NCBI GenBank assembly: GCA_958298945.1
Contig: OY282606.1
Location: 54,759,920 to 54,823,919, forward strand
Source of the DNA: Atherix ibis
Taxonomy: Eukaryota; Arthropoda; Insecta; Diptera; Athericidae
Direction of reading: 5' to 3'
Length of the DNA: 64,000 bases
The translations under genes were made by a program, and so were the position numbers. Numbering within the stretch: the first letter of the stretch is position 1; the number at the start of each line of letters is the position of its first letter. A model generated the notes under the pieces. It saw only the letters and a program-made list of their open reading frames with translations. It had not been told where the DNA came from and searched no databases. This document shows positions 29,706 to 41,746 of this stretch, one piece after another.

Positions 29706-32700
29706 ATGTATAAAAATAGTAAATACAGAAAAACAAACTTACTGGGTATGCCTAAGCATGTGGGGGGATCAAAGAGTGACAGTTTACCATCTGTTGAGCA
29801 GAAACATGATAAAAATGATGAAAATATTAATGAATTAGAAGCGGATGATATTATGGGGAGTCAAGCATCTGTACCACCCAGCCAGCCTCCAACACAAAGA
29901 CGGTATCTTTCCCAACGTAGTACTCTAATGCGTACACAGTCTAAAAGTACCACTAGAGTTCCGAATTCATATTATGAAATGGTACTGATGAAAGCCGGGG
30001 TAGATCCTGACACTCCTGATTTTTATACACTTTGTAAATAAAAACAATGCCTTTCGATAAAGATTTCGTTTCTAATCCATTTATTAAATCTGGAATTTTT
30101 TAGCTGTTGATAATGTCACATTCGTTAATCGCCTTAGAAATGTTTTGAAAAGTCACCAAGACTTTCCAAACAATTTAAAAAATTTTTTTGACGGTTTCCA
30201 GGATGCAATTAATAGCGCTTCATCGACAACAAAATTACTATCAGGATGCGTTATAAATATTTCATCGCTGGAAACGCAAATTCAATCTCAGGAAAGTTTA
30301 GTTATGGATTTATTAACAATTGATTTTCTTCAGGAGAAAATTATGGATATATTGTTAGAGAAGGCAATGGAATGTGCAAAAAATGAGTAAGCCAGTACCT
30401 GTAAGATTTCTTTAGCTATTTCAACTTAAAACTTTTAGTGAGAAAACCCCATTTGGAACTACTGTTTTGCAAATGATTCTACCACAATTGAGGAATATAT
30501 CAGCGAATCACGTTGAAACGTTGTATGACAAGCTAATAGAGATCTTTGAATGTGCTACAAATAATGCGAAAATGGATGTTGTTTCCGCAGCTGAATATGT
30601 TATCAATCCAATCAAACACGATGAATTCGCACTTTACTTAATGTAAATATTACTAGTGGAAAGAATTTTAACAAATATAATATTTTATTACAATATTTTC
30701 TAGAAATAACACATGCACCGATTCAGAATTATTTTCAGCTGTAAATATTGAAGCATTTACAAATTTATCATTAAGTTCAAAGATGCAGATAAAATTACGA
30801 AAGCGCATACTTCAATATATTGAAAATGGTTGCTTACCGAATGTAATTAATTTAAATTAATTTAAAACAGAATATATGGTGAAAATCTAATAAAAAATTC
30901 CAGATCCTGCCATGTCTAATAAAATTTCTTCTTAAAGTCTCAACAGATGAACCAGCAGTTTTCCGTGATGTAAGTTCTAATGCGAAATACATTATTCGTA
31001 AATGAATTATCAATCAATGTATTTTTGGAAAAACTTCAGCTATTCTTAGATATTCGCCAACATCTTAAATGGAATATGGATGAAGGACCCACCGAAGTAA
31101 AGAAAAGTCAGTTGGAGATATTCAACTATATATCACAGGCGTTGACGCGATGTAGAAAATTTTATGATGTGACCCTAAAAACAATTACAAATATGCCACC
31201 AGATGAAAATGGGTATAATTTTTTTTGATAATAATACAATTATGCTTACAATTATTATTTATAAATATATTTGTATTTATATTAAAAATTTTGTATTTAG
31301 ACATAATGATTGACAATAAGTTAAACTTATAATTTTTTGTTAATATTATTTATATTGGTTTTATTACGATTTGTTTAAATTTCAGAGCAATTGATTTGAT
31401 CGTATTATTAATTCTCATATCGATACGTGAAGAGAGGAGTGCTTACATAGAAAATATTGTAAGAACTTGTGTATTTTATAAAACTTAAATTATGGTACAT
31501 TGATAATAATACTTTCTATTTGTTTTAGCTTCGAAGGCGTCTTAAACATGGTCAGATAACGTCGACATTACTAAATCAAACTAAAAACACATTGTACACA
31601 GTTATGGAACATTACAGCGGCGTTCTATTAGATATATTTCAGAATTTTTTAAAGGACAAGAATTGTGCTGTATCAAATTTTGCTAAACATGGTTATAAGT
31701 ATGATGTCTTTTTAACAATTGTTTTCAGTTTATTAATGTAACCAATTGTTTTCTATAATATAAGTAGAAGACAATAATATATTGATTTTTGTATAAGTTG
31801 TAAGAAATTAATAATCTTAAAACACTATCACTACTATGTTATTTGTAGCTACGATCGATTTTTTCTTTAAGATTATCTTTTTTTAAAATAACGTTATATT
31901 ATGAATTATCACTTTTGTAATAAGTCCACATTGTCATACTGCTTCGAAAATTTTACGTACAAAATAAATAATAAACTAGTAATTATTGTATAATCAGGAC
32001 TTATTAATTATATAAATATAAGTACTAATTATATTCGATAAATGTATTACTTTTTCTTCAATATATTAAGCTTCAAATTTTGTTTAATTCAATTACAGTT
32101 GTAATACCATACATTTTATAAATTTTGAATTAAACAAATTTTAGGATTATTTTTGGAATTGAAGATTGTAATGGAAAAAAGATATTGGAAAAATTAGTTG
32201 AACTAATCTGCGATAAATCAATGTGTGATCTGAAAAGTGAAGCTTTGGAAATCTTAAAGGATATAAATGAAAAATATCCGAATAATATGCAAAAATATGG
32301 TTTACTTTTGCTGGTAATTTTGGAATACATACTCATAGATAATTATATAATTTTAATAATGATTTTTATCTATGTTCTTTTGTTTTCGAGCAGCCATTAT
32401 TAGATCGTATAAACGATTTTCATTTACAACAATTTCGAACAGTTATGGAATTATTGTGCTCTATAGCTTATCCACTGTCACCATTAACTGACTGTGAAAC
32501 TTTACAATATCATCTGGATATGATATTAAAGAAACAAGTCATCAGCGGAACTGCTCAGTAAACATTTTCTTGAAACAATAGTATTTCTTACTTTAACTGA
32601 ATTTTCATTTCATATTAGAGTTAAAAAACAGGGAATTGTTGGAATAGTTCAACTTGTACATCACATTGTACAAAAAGAAAGTTCTATCGAAGAGAATTTT

Positions 32701-35700
32701 TACGATCTAGATTCAACCATCAATTCAGTGTGTGAACTTCCAGATGGACGTGAAAAGGAGGCAGCAAATTATATTAGTATGAGCATATGAAACAATAAAT
32801 TTTTATCAATTAATTTGTTCTTCATTCCAACAGCTCGAATATTTGATTCCACAACATATTGCCCAGAATCGTTAGCACTGTTTTTCGATGAAATGGCTAT
32901 AATATTTGCAAATCGAAATAAAAATTCAAAAAATTCCGTTGAAAAATATTTTCTTGTTTGGTTAACCGATTTAATAACAAATCAATTCCAAAATATATTT
33001 GTAGTTGAACAAGTGCCGACTGAACTGTAAGCATATAATAATTATTTGATTGGTTTTTGTATAGTCATTTAAAATGAAGAAATTATAACAATGAAATTTT
33101 ATTGATGATTTTCAGTGGCATAGATTTAGCATACAAAAATTGTATAAATCAAGCTGAAGAGCATTCTGAAAATGAATTAATACCGATTGCTATCGATATT
33201 AGTGGAGCAACATTAAGATCTCAACTTGAGTAAATATTTTCAATATAGTACAAATAATATATGAAAAACAAATTATTTTTCAAACATATGCCACATTTTC
33301 TAAACAGCGCATCTACATCAATAACTATACTATGCCCACTGTTTAATCTTGTCCGAGTACTTCACTTCATTCGATATGACGGTAGTTTAGAAAGTATAAA
33401 TGCTGTTCTAGGTTGCGCTGTTGTTTTGCCACGATTTTCTGGATCTGAAGCAGTTTTTAATATTTTCCTTGAGTACGATGAAGATAAATGTAAATCGATA
33501 TTGGACATATATTTTCATACAGTGAATTGGTATCGAGAAGCAATAAGCTCATTTGCGAGTCAACTACAGGAAGATCAAATGATACGGAGAAAAGTATTAT
33601 TTATTTTGGATTATTTTTAGATAAAACATATTTTTATAATGTTATCGTTTAATTATAATTAAATAGATTCTTCTAAGATTGGAAGAACTTATTGCACTTG
33701 AGGAGACTATTCGTAAATTGTTATTAGAGTTAACATTCAATTATTCACCACCAATTTGCAATTTTATGAGTTTGAGTAATCAAAATTCTCCTGTGTTTAA
33801 AAAGCCTGGTAAAAAAAAACAATTTTAAAAGACATAATTATTAATGGTTGTTATTTATTATTATCTATTTAACAATATATAATAATAGGGCGGCCAAAGA
33901 AATTATTCAAAGAAAAAACTAAAATGAATCAAACACGAAATTGCCCTGATACAGAAGGAATGTCAATTTTGGCTACAGCAAGATCACAAAATGTGTCTAT
34001 AAGTAATACTACCAGAGTAAATCAATCGAAAAGTAATTCAAAGTGCAATAATTTTGAATTGAATTATGAGAAACAGGAATCATACAGGTGCAAATAAACA
34101 ATAAATAATTGATTATCTTATGAATCATATTAAATTTCTTAGAAAATACTTAAACATGTACAATTGTTATTCGGTTTTAAATTCAATTTGTTTTTATGAG
34201 CATGCAAATTTTGAATTGATCTATTGTCTTACTTAAGATTAATGATGGATAAACTTATACCTAGCTCTATTTTAGGCAAATGGACCCAGACATTATGTTG
34301 ATACTAAAAGAAAAACTCAATCCAAAGTATCCACTTGATGAGGACGATAGAGGAAAATGTATGGGACTTCTGGAGTTCAGGTTATTATTACAATTCCAAA
34401 CTAAATAGACTTGCAATTTCTGTTGTTTATTTTCTAAATCAGATTCATAATGTCCGATTTGGTAAATAAACTGGAGTCGGTAACAGGAGTTAAAAAATTT
34501 AATTCTGAACAACCGCTTCAATATATTATCTACGCACTTAATTTAATTCATGACTTAGTACAGTTTGTCCCTCGAATCTTGGGTTTTATGAAACAAGTAA
34601 GTTCTGTCTTATTATTCCAAGAATTCTTATAACTGCAACTTTAGTTATTTGTTATTTTTGTTATAGTTTCTACTACGAATAAGTACCACATTAGAAGAAA
34701 TAAACGGAAATTTTGAAAATTGTTTTCTATATACGCACGATATGAATTATGTTAAAGTATGTTTTGGTCTTTGTCTTAGACTATTGGCTGGTATATTAAA
34801 CTGGCCTGGATTCGATGATGAAACTAATTCAAAACTCTTAAAAGGTTAAAAGACTATGAATGTCAAATTTAATTGTTAAATTATGTATTGGAAAAAATAA
34901 TGAATTATTTAAATCAATATCATTTTTCACAGAACTCTTTTTGGCATTGAATAATTGTTCACTTTTCCAAACATCGCCAGCGAAAAGTCTAAGTGAATTA
35001 GCGAGCATGGCATTTAAGAAATTCATTTTGTATGAAACAAATATACTTGATCTTAAGTCTGCCGTTTATTTGCATTCTTTGCTATTAAGTATGAAGAAAT
35101 TTTCCTCGAATGGAGATATTTCAGACGAAGAAACAGGTACTAGAGAATTTTTTTCTAATCGATTAAATTTTTATTTCAAATTTGTACTTTTAGTTAATTT
35201 ATGCAAAAAGTATTTACAACGAAAATGGTATGATTTCGACGGATCCCGTGCAAAAGGTTCAGCATCGAACATACTTTTAGACAAGATTCTAAAAGGATTT
35301 GTTCAAAATTCTACATTGAAAATGATTAGGGGCGTAGTAAATGTAATCTTGGAGGAAATGAAGCTGCTAAAGAAAAATGATGATTGCTTGCAAACTTTCC
35401 CTAATTTTTCAAAGTAATTTTATTTAAAAATAAAAAAACGAGTATTACTAATAGAAGTTTCTGGCCCACTCCAAAGATAACTTATACAATAAATAATATT
35501 TAACTTATTTACAAAAAAATCTCCAAAAAAATATATTAACAATAATTTCTTATTACAGACTCAATTTTCCAATGCTCTTTCGATGCCTAGGTGAATCATT
35601 ATTAAATGCAATTAATTGTTCACCAATAAATGATGTTCCAAATTCGGGTCTTAAGAAATGGGAACTGGGATGTGAAATATTAAATGGGCTTTTAGAAATG

Positions 35701-36430
35701 GTGAAGACATTAAATATTTCCCGAAATAATTCCTTATTTTTAAAGGTAGTCGCAATATGGAATGGAATTTTTCAAAAAAATTTAATTTTTTTCTTTTATT
35801 TTCAACAGTATGCACATTTGTTTTTGAAATCATTCATTCACTCGGGATTATCAATATTCGAACAATGGCTACGAAAAAATCCCGAAAAAATTAATGAACT
35901 TTTAAAAAGTTTGCAATCCGTGACTCGATATTTGCACAATTTATGCTGCCATTCAAAGGTATTGAAAATAATTTGAGAAAATGTTAATTTAAAAATATAT
36001 TTTTTTACTTAAAGGCTATTAAAAATACGGCAATTGTTGGACAGATACCTTTTGTGCGGCAAACTGTAGAAAATTTAGTATTTCGTGTTAAAGCAGCATT
36101 AGCGGCAAACAATTGTTCATCGGTATTTTGGATGGGAAATCTTAAAAATAAAGATATCCATGGCGATGAAATATTATCACAAGTATGCAATCAATTAAAT
36201 TAATACTCATAATAGGCACGAAATATTAAGATTTATTAATTTCTTATTGACAGAATTCTGCTACAATTACTGAACAGGATAATGACGAAGACCAAAACGA
36301 TGAAGAATTGCCCGAAGATGATGAAAGCATTGATGAGACAATATTAAATGATGATATAACTGAAAATACAGAAAATCGAAACTCAAAATTAAATTTATCC
36401 TGCCATTCGTCTAGAAGTAACTGTTTTTAA
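29706..36430 (+). CDS. Fancd2: Fanconi anemia group D2 protein, 25 exons, 1467 aa
   Basis: This is the FANCD2 subunit of the FANCD2-FANCI clamp, which marks interstrand crosslinks in the nucleus. Exons: 29706-30033, 30104-30386, 30439-30642, 30704-30842, 30904-30969, 31040-31212, 31386-31458, 31529-31698, 32145-32313, 32394-32557, 32619-32776, 32834-33026, 33116-33229, 33308-33593, 33667-33808, 33889-34087, 34276-34380, 34443-34596, 34667-34844, 34933-35136, 35194-35413, 35559-35745, 35809-35958, 36015-36182, 36254-36430. All introns are GT-AG and the frame holds throughout; total length is close to human FANCD2 (1451 aa). Strong identities include CCHSKAIKNTAIVG and VKAALAANNCSSVFWMGNLK, plus an acidic tail (DNDEDQNDEELPEDDES). 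A GRPKK motif lies in exons 15-16. An in-frame ATG at 29586 would add 40 hydrophobic residues; 29706 is preferred. The residue aligning with human K561 appears to be L535. Polyadenylation signal AATAAA at 36513-36518. Confidence 0.93.
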
Positions 36431-36512
36431 TCTTCAGATTCAAATAAGAAAAATCCTACCAAATGTATTCGTAATAAATGGACAGATTTCATCAAATAGA
36501 AAAATGGTTTAA

Positions 36513-36518
36513 AATAAA
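36513..36518 (+). terminator. Fancd2 polyadenylation signal
   Basis: A canonical AATAAA lies 83 bp after the Fancd2 stop codon. Confidence 0.6.
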
Positions 36519-36673
36519 AGTTTATTCTGTTATTATCATAATTTTCTTATGCGCAATATATATTTCTTAAAGATAATATTAGGCAACAATAACAAAATGC
36601 ACTGTATCAGCACAGTTTCTAAAATGATCTTATAAATTGGTTACAACTAGAATATTGCTTTTATAGTTTAAAT

Positions 36674-38588
36674 CAGTGATTCCCAAAGTGGTACATATCG
36701 ACCCACAGGGGTCTATGACAACCTGCAAGGGATGTACGTCAGCGAAAAAAAAATTTGGGGTCCATGAAATCAAAATGGGGGTCCACGATAGTGGATCCAT
36801 ACACTGATAGTACCTATTTACTTACATTATACTATCTTATAATATGAAGTAAAAAATTTATTATATATGTTTATAAAATTGTGTAAGTTGTAGGATGTAT
36901 GCATTCGCTCTGTGGTCGCAATACATTTTGAACTTGTAAAAACCTGCACATAATGATATACCAGTATCATCTTGTTACAAGCATACGCGCAGTAAAAATT
37001 CTTTTCAATTTTTGTCTCACAGCTTCGCGAACTTGCACTGACTTGTTCAATTCGTCACTCTATAAATACGAATGTGAGACAAATACGTTTATTCGTTTCC
37101 TGAATCTTGAAAAGGAAAGTGCTAAGAAAATATTTAAAAAAATATAAACTGGTAGTTTATCACACAAATTATAGTACCGGAGAAATGTAAGTACAGTAAT
37201 TTTTATTAAATTTTAGTTTTGTACTCGTACTTAGCAAAGATAGATAAATTACGCCCATCATGACTTCAGTTATTAGTAGTTTAATATTCAAATTATGCAA
37301 AATTACACGAGCACTCCTCAATAGTTTCTTTTTCAAAGTTTTAGCAATCGGTATTATAATTACAGGGCAATCTTCATAATCCGAACTAATTGCTGCAAGG
37401 AGATGTTCGGATTACCGAAAAGTTCGGATTATGGAATGTTTTCGGAAAAATCTAAAAAAAGACAACTGTACATATTACGTATGTATTTTATTATTAACAT
37501 ACAATATGTTACCACTTTGAAAGACAAATTAAGAAAATAAGAAATCCACAACTGTACAGCTGCGTGTTTTTTGAAGAATTTCCAATACACACTCTCATTT
37601 GTTTGTTTTTTTTTTCATAGAATTTAAATGTTTACATATAGGATTTTTTGAACTTTTTGAGACTATTTTAGAATTTCTGGATACTAAAGATAAAATTTTA
37701 AAAGACAATTTAATGAAGTGGAAAATAGACATCGCTTATTTAACAGATTTGTTTACAAAATTTAATATGGTTAATTTGCAGTTACAAGGCGACAGCCTAA
37801 ATTTGATTAAAACAAAGTCCATCTTATCAGCGTTTCTTGCCAGAGTTAAACTAATAAAGCAAAATATTGGACGGGGCGAATTTTCCCAGTTTCCCAATTT
37901 GTCACAGACAAACTGCCAGGAAGACGACGTTTCAACCTACGTTCAACATTTAAATGACCTCCATTCAGATTTTGAAACTAGGTTTGAGGATGTTTTGACT
38001 ATGGTAATACCACCGTGGATAATTAACCCATGTGGTGACATAGAAGAAACGAATGTCATAATACAAGAGGAACTGACTGAAATAAGTACAAACGAAGAAC
38101 TTAAGGTTCAGTTTAAGCACGGATATCAACACTTCTGGCTGTAAAAAAACATACCCGTTACTTATCCCGTATTATGGAATATAACTAGTGGAAAGGGGGT
38201 TCAGCGCTGTTACCACTCTCCTAAAAAAAAAAAAAAAACAGACTGGACATCGTTAGCCGAGGAGATTTAAGATTAAACCTTACAAAATTGACGCCAAATG
38301 TTGATAATTTATTATCAAGGCATCAGGTTCATCCTTCACACTAAAAACATGCACTTATTGCTTAGTTTATTTTATGTTTATTTTATATAACAGATACAAA
38401 ATTGTATTTTGAGTAGTTTTAATTTATATTCAATTAATAAATGTATAAAACTTAACATGTGTTTTTAACACTAAACTTCACTACAGCTATAAATTTACAA
38501 AAAATCAATATCAGGTAAGTAGTGGGTCTACAAAAAACCGAAAAACATGGCAAGGGGTCGACGACACAAAAAAATTTGGGAGCCTCTG
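36674..38588 (+). mobile_element. hAT element with perfect 8-bp target duplication
   Basis: The left end is CAGTGATTCCCAAAG and the right end TTTGGGAGCCTCTG (imperfect inverted repeats). Both are flanked by the identical octamer GTTTAAAT at 36666-36673 and 38589-38596. The 1915-bp element keeps only the C-terminal part of a ZBED5-like transposase, so it is non-autonomous. Inside, 37375-37440 has inverted ATAATCCGAAC/GTTCGGATTAT repeats like the ends of pogo/Tigger elements, suggesting a nested fragment. Confidence 0.85.
37625..38344 (+). pseudogene. hAT (ZBED5-like) transposase C-terminal relic
   Basis: WKIDIAYLTDLFTKFNMVNL, LQLQGDSLNLIKTKSILSAF, RGEFSQFPNLSQ and MVIPPWIINPC follow the AYLADIFxxLNxLNLxLQG...FPxL...WIxNPF order of ZBED5/SCAND3-type hAT proteins. 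After a stop at 38142-38144 and further frame changes it ends with RLDIVSRGDLRLNLTKLTPN and LLSRHQVHPSH with a stop at 38342-38344, the usual RNRLxxEDLRLxLTxxxPxIxxLxxxxQxHPSH tail including dimerisation residues. The N-terminal half and most catalytic residues are missing. Confidence 0.75.
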
Positions 38589-38745
38589 GTTTAAATACTC
38601 AGTGAACTTTTTATTTATTTGATATGAAATTAATCAATAAATAATACAAAACAACTTAGTAGGCTCGTTATGGATTACTTAAACCAATATTTGATTAAAG
38701 GACTATTGATAACTTTAACAAGGCAGTTTTTTTTTCCTATATACG

Positions 38746-39818
38746 ATGGGCTCCGATAATGAGGACGATGTAGATGAGAAAGCGCGTGTGGATATATTGA
38801 TCAGAAATGCGCGTAAAGAGAGTATGATTACGTATGGTCGTATTTTTGCTGTATTTCTGTGGATAAGCTTTTCTGGAGTTGTAGCAATAGCTCTTTTAGA
38901 TGTGGTTGCTATTAGCTTAATATTTTATTGGAGCTACGATATTATGTATGTGAGTAATTACATTGACTTTGTAATTAGTGGTGCATTATTGTTAGGAGGT
39001 TGCGTGGTCGCCACTGTAGCAGCCATATGCACGTGTAAAGTGACTATAATTAAAGGTAAAACGAGTGGATGCTTTTATTTGTAAGGGCAAGAAAATATAT
39101 TAGCGCTGAAAATGTTTTCATTCTAGCTAAACGCTTTCTAGGATTGCTAATTTGTTTTAATTTAACTACTGCACTAATAGTATCATCGATGTTTTTAATT
39201 AACAAAATGTATACCAATAGAACAATTGAATTTGTTGGTGAAAATTCAGGTATAGGAAAAGTACTAAGTAAAACTATTTTTGATGAATCTTATAAACAAT
39301 ACTGGGTGACGATTCATGACGAATTTCAATGTTGTGGCCTTCAAAGTATCGATGATCAAATACATTCATATGGAATATTACTCAAGAGTCCCACAAAAAG
39401 AGTATATTTTCAAAAAATTCTTAGGCTATTAGTAGAAATATCAAATGAAAATTCAACTGCAACTAAAGAAAAATGTTTATTCGATTTTAAAAATAATTTT
39501 CTATCTTTGAATGACACTTGTGTACCTGCTTTGTCGCAAGCTATATTCAGTCTATCACAATATATTTTTAAAGGTCTTACCAGCAAGAACGATCATGAAA
39601 AGTTGGCACTATCATTTCCTGTCAATCTAGCTTTATGTGACGACTTCCATCATAGAGTTTATCGTGGATGTGCTAGCATGATAACTGCTACGATTAAAAA
39701 GCGAATTCGATTACTTCAATTATTCGCAAGGCTATTGCTTTCAATGATTATTGTAGCAAAAATTCTCTGTATAATGGGATTTGTGTGTTTCAAAAATACA
39801 AAAATATATTTCTGGTAG
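38746..39818 (+). CDS. Tetraspanin-like membrane protein, two exons, 339 aa
   Basis: Two overlapping frames join if an intron at 39033-39085 (53 nt, GTGTAAAG...TTTGTAAG) is removed: 287 + 733 nt = 340 codons. Alternative AG acceptors at 39091 or 39103 also keep frame. The donor is not strong, so a simple frameshift is the alternative. Four hydrophobic segments: about residues 27-57, 68-95, 108-132 and 305-331. The large extracellular loop carries the CCG signature (EFQCCGLQS, about 175-183) and further cysteines (KEKCLF, NDTCVP, LALCDD, YRGCAS). The N-terminus is acidic and cytosolic (GSDNEDDVDEKARVD). At 339 aa it is longer than most tetraspanins, recalling peripherin-type members. No specific orthologue is claimed. 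It converges on the p31comet gene. Confidence 0.7.
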
Positions 39819-40017
39819 ATAGAATTTAAAATGATTAATATTGGGTAAAAAATTCTGAGTAAAAATTGAAAAGTACGGAATTTTTTATAAAGTATAATTA
39901 AATTATTAATATCAATTTTTTTACTTAATATACACATTATTTATTTTAAAATATTGTTATTATATATATGCATATGTATATAAAATATAAATTAATGAAA
40001 TATGCTAGTGCTTTCAG

Positions 40018-40976
40018 TCAATGCCATATACTTCGTCCTTTGATAATAATATCCTTAAAACCTTTAATAACTCCATTTGCTTCTTTCCAGAATGTTTCAG
40101 ACTTTTCTTCTACGCATATTCCGACTGAAGATTGCACGTCCTCATCAAAATGTTCTGGCATACTAATTTTTTCAGCATCAAATACTCTTATATTTTTACA
40201 ACATTGCAGCAATTCCAGTTGGGGAGGGCTTTTGTGTATAATGCGTATTTCTATAGAACGGCATTTAGGTGGCAGTTCATTATAATCCTTTAGTTGGAAA
40301 TTTTTGTCACAGTTTGCAGTAGATACTGTTTCTTCGAGTTCTAAAAACATATTTGTTGTGGGTAAATTATTGGAAAAAATTCTATAAAATTTATCTGACA
40401 TCATTAAGGACCTAAAATGAAATAAAATAATGTAAATTTTTAGCCGAAAAGTATTTATACAAAATGAGTAAATGTTACATCAATATATGCCTAACAGTAG
40501 ATTCAATTGATTTAAAATGATTGCTTGTAAAGTGCTCGTCTGATGATTTAGGAAATTTAATAGTAAATGCTTCACGCGGAGTTAGCGGCGTTGGTCCAAA
40601 TAAAATCCGAGCACTTGTCACATTCGATTTTTTACATTCTTCTAATACATTCTGAATGAAAAAATTAATTAAATATAAAAATTTTGAACGGTATGTTAAC
40701 AATACTAACTTGACATAGATTATTAATATTTTGAAGAGTTTTCTTAGCTAAATTCTTTTGTTTATTAAATAAAAACGTGTCCCAGTCTGTATCGTCGCTT
40801 TCATTCAATCTAGAAACAAACGATTTGAAGGAACAGAACAACATCGGAATTTGATTTCGATAGTAGAGTAAATGCTCTATTATTGCTATTATAATACTAG
40901 CAATTGATTCTTGTGGGACAATTTCAGAGTCTATTAATATATCAATCGAATCACTGAGTTCTGATTTAGGTTGCAT
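40018..40976 (-). CDS. Mad2l1bp: p31comet (MAD2L1-binding protein) homologue, three exons, 277 aa
   Basis: In the families known, p31comet binds closed MAD2 and, with TRIP13, dismantles the mitotic checkpoint complex. Exons on the minus strand: 40976-40710, 40651-40479, 40411-40018, with GT-AG introns and frame kept (834 nt); length is close to human (274 aa). Evidence is similarity in order: LLYYRNQIPMLFCSFKSFV (cf. LYQRQQLPLPYEQLK), QKNLAKKTLQNINNLCQ, then VTSARILFGPTPLTPREAFT (cf. VPRVLILLGGNALSPKEFYE), RHILM, and near the end ETFWKEANGVIKGFKD (cf. WFQAPVTFKGFRE). It lacks a transmembrane segment. It is divergently arranged to Fbxo9, with about 770 bp between the starts. Confidence 0.75.
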
Positions 40977-41746
40977 TTTAATTATAAAGTTTTGTTTAAT
41001 ATCTATTTGAACACGATAAAGAACTTGACGTTTTTGAACATATACTGGTAATCAATTCTTAATTCGAACACAATAATTATTTATGATGTTTCTTAATTGA
41101 AAGTATAACAGTTCAAATTGACATTTTTCTTCGATTTTATTATTGGGCAATTTCACATGAGTATTTATGTTAACCGAAATACTTGCCGTCCCATAACTTT
41201 TATTCATACCCCTCGACAAAAACAAAAAAAACTCCAAAATGAGTTTGTACACGAGCGTGTGTAGAATCGGTGTTGCGGTTAACAATTATTATTATGATTA
41301 AAAATCCTAATTAATCTTTTATACATTTATAAAAGATTAATTAGGAATTTTCATTCAAATTTAAAAGATGTATCCACTTTGCAGTAAACTTTAGTTATGT
41401 ACAAATATTTGGTTTACACACACTCGTATATAGATTATCTCAAACTGTCAGTTGACGCTAGACGATAGGTGAAGAATTATAATTTCTAAATTTGGAAAGA
41501 CAAAATTACGACGCATATAATCATTTAATTGTGATTTGAATATATTCGTGATAGTAAGAAACTTATTAGATAACCAGTGGTTAGTTTGTGATAAAGCAAG
41601 GATTCATCTTGGCATGGTAAAATCCATACCATGGCAAACAGCTTCGACAACCTTGAAACCTTGGAGAAATTATTTCAACTCGTCATCAGGTATTCCGATC
41701 GTGATCAACCACCGAATTTCTAAATATAATTTCATCAGCCGTTAGG
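40977..41746. promoter_or_regulatory. Divergent upstream region of Mad2l1bp and Fbxo9
   Basis: This is the shared upstream region of two divergent genes. It contains a perfect 19-bp hairpin at 41305-41346. A 77-codon open frame at 41052-41285 (minus) looks non-coding. No TATA box is evident. Confidence 0.4.
41305..41346. repeat. Perfect 19-bp hairpin in the divergent promoter region
   Basis: Arms at 41305-41323 and 41328-41346 (TCCTAATTAATCTTTTATA and its complement) surround a 4-nt loop, CATT. Confidence 0.9.

Noticed and set aside
39055..39085. 30-nt intron from 39056 in the tetraspanin gene
   Set aside because: Too short for splicing and it does not restore the downstream frame.
41052..41285. 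77-codon minus-strand frame upstream of Mad2l1bp
   Set aside because: AT-driven composition, no recognisable domain, and not needed for the p31comet frame.
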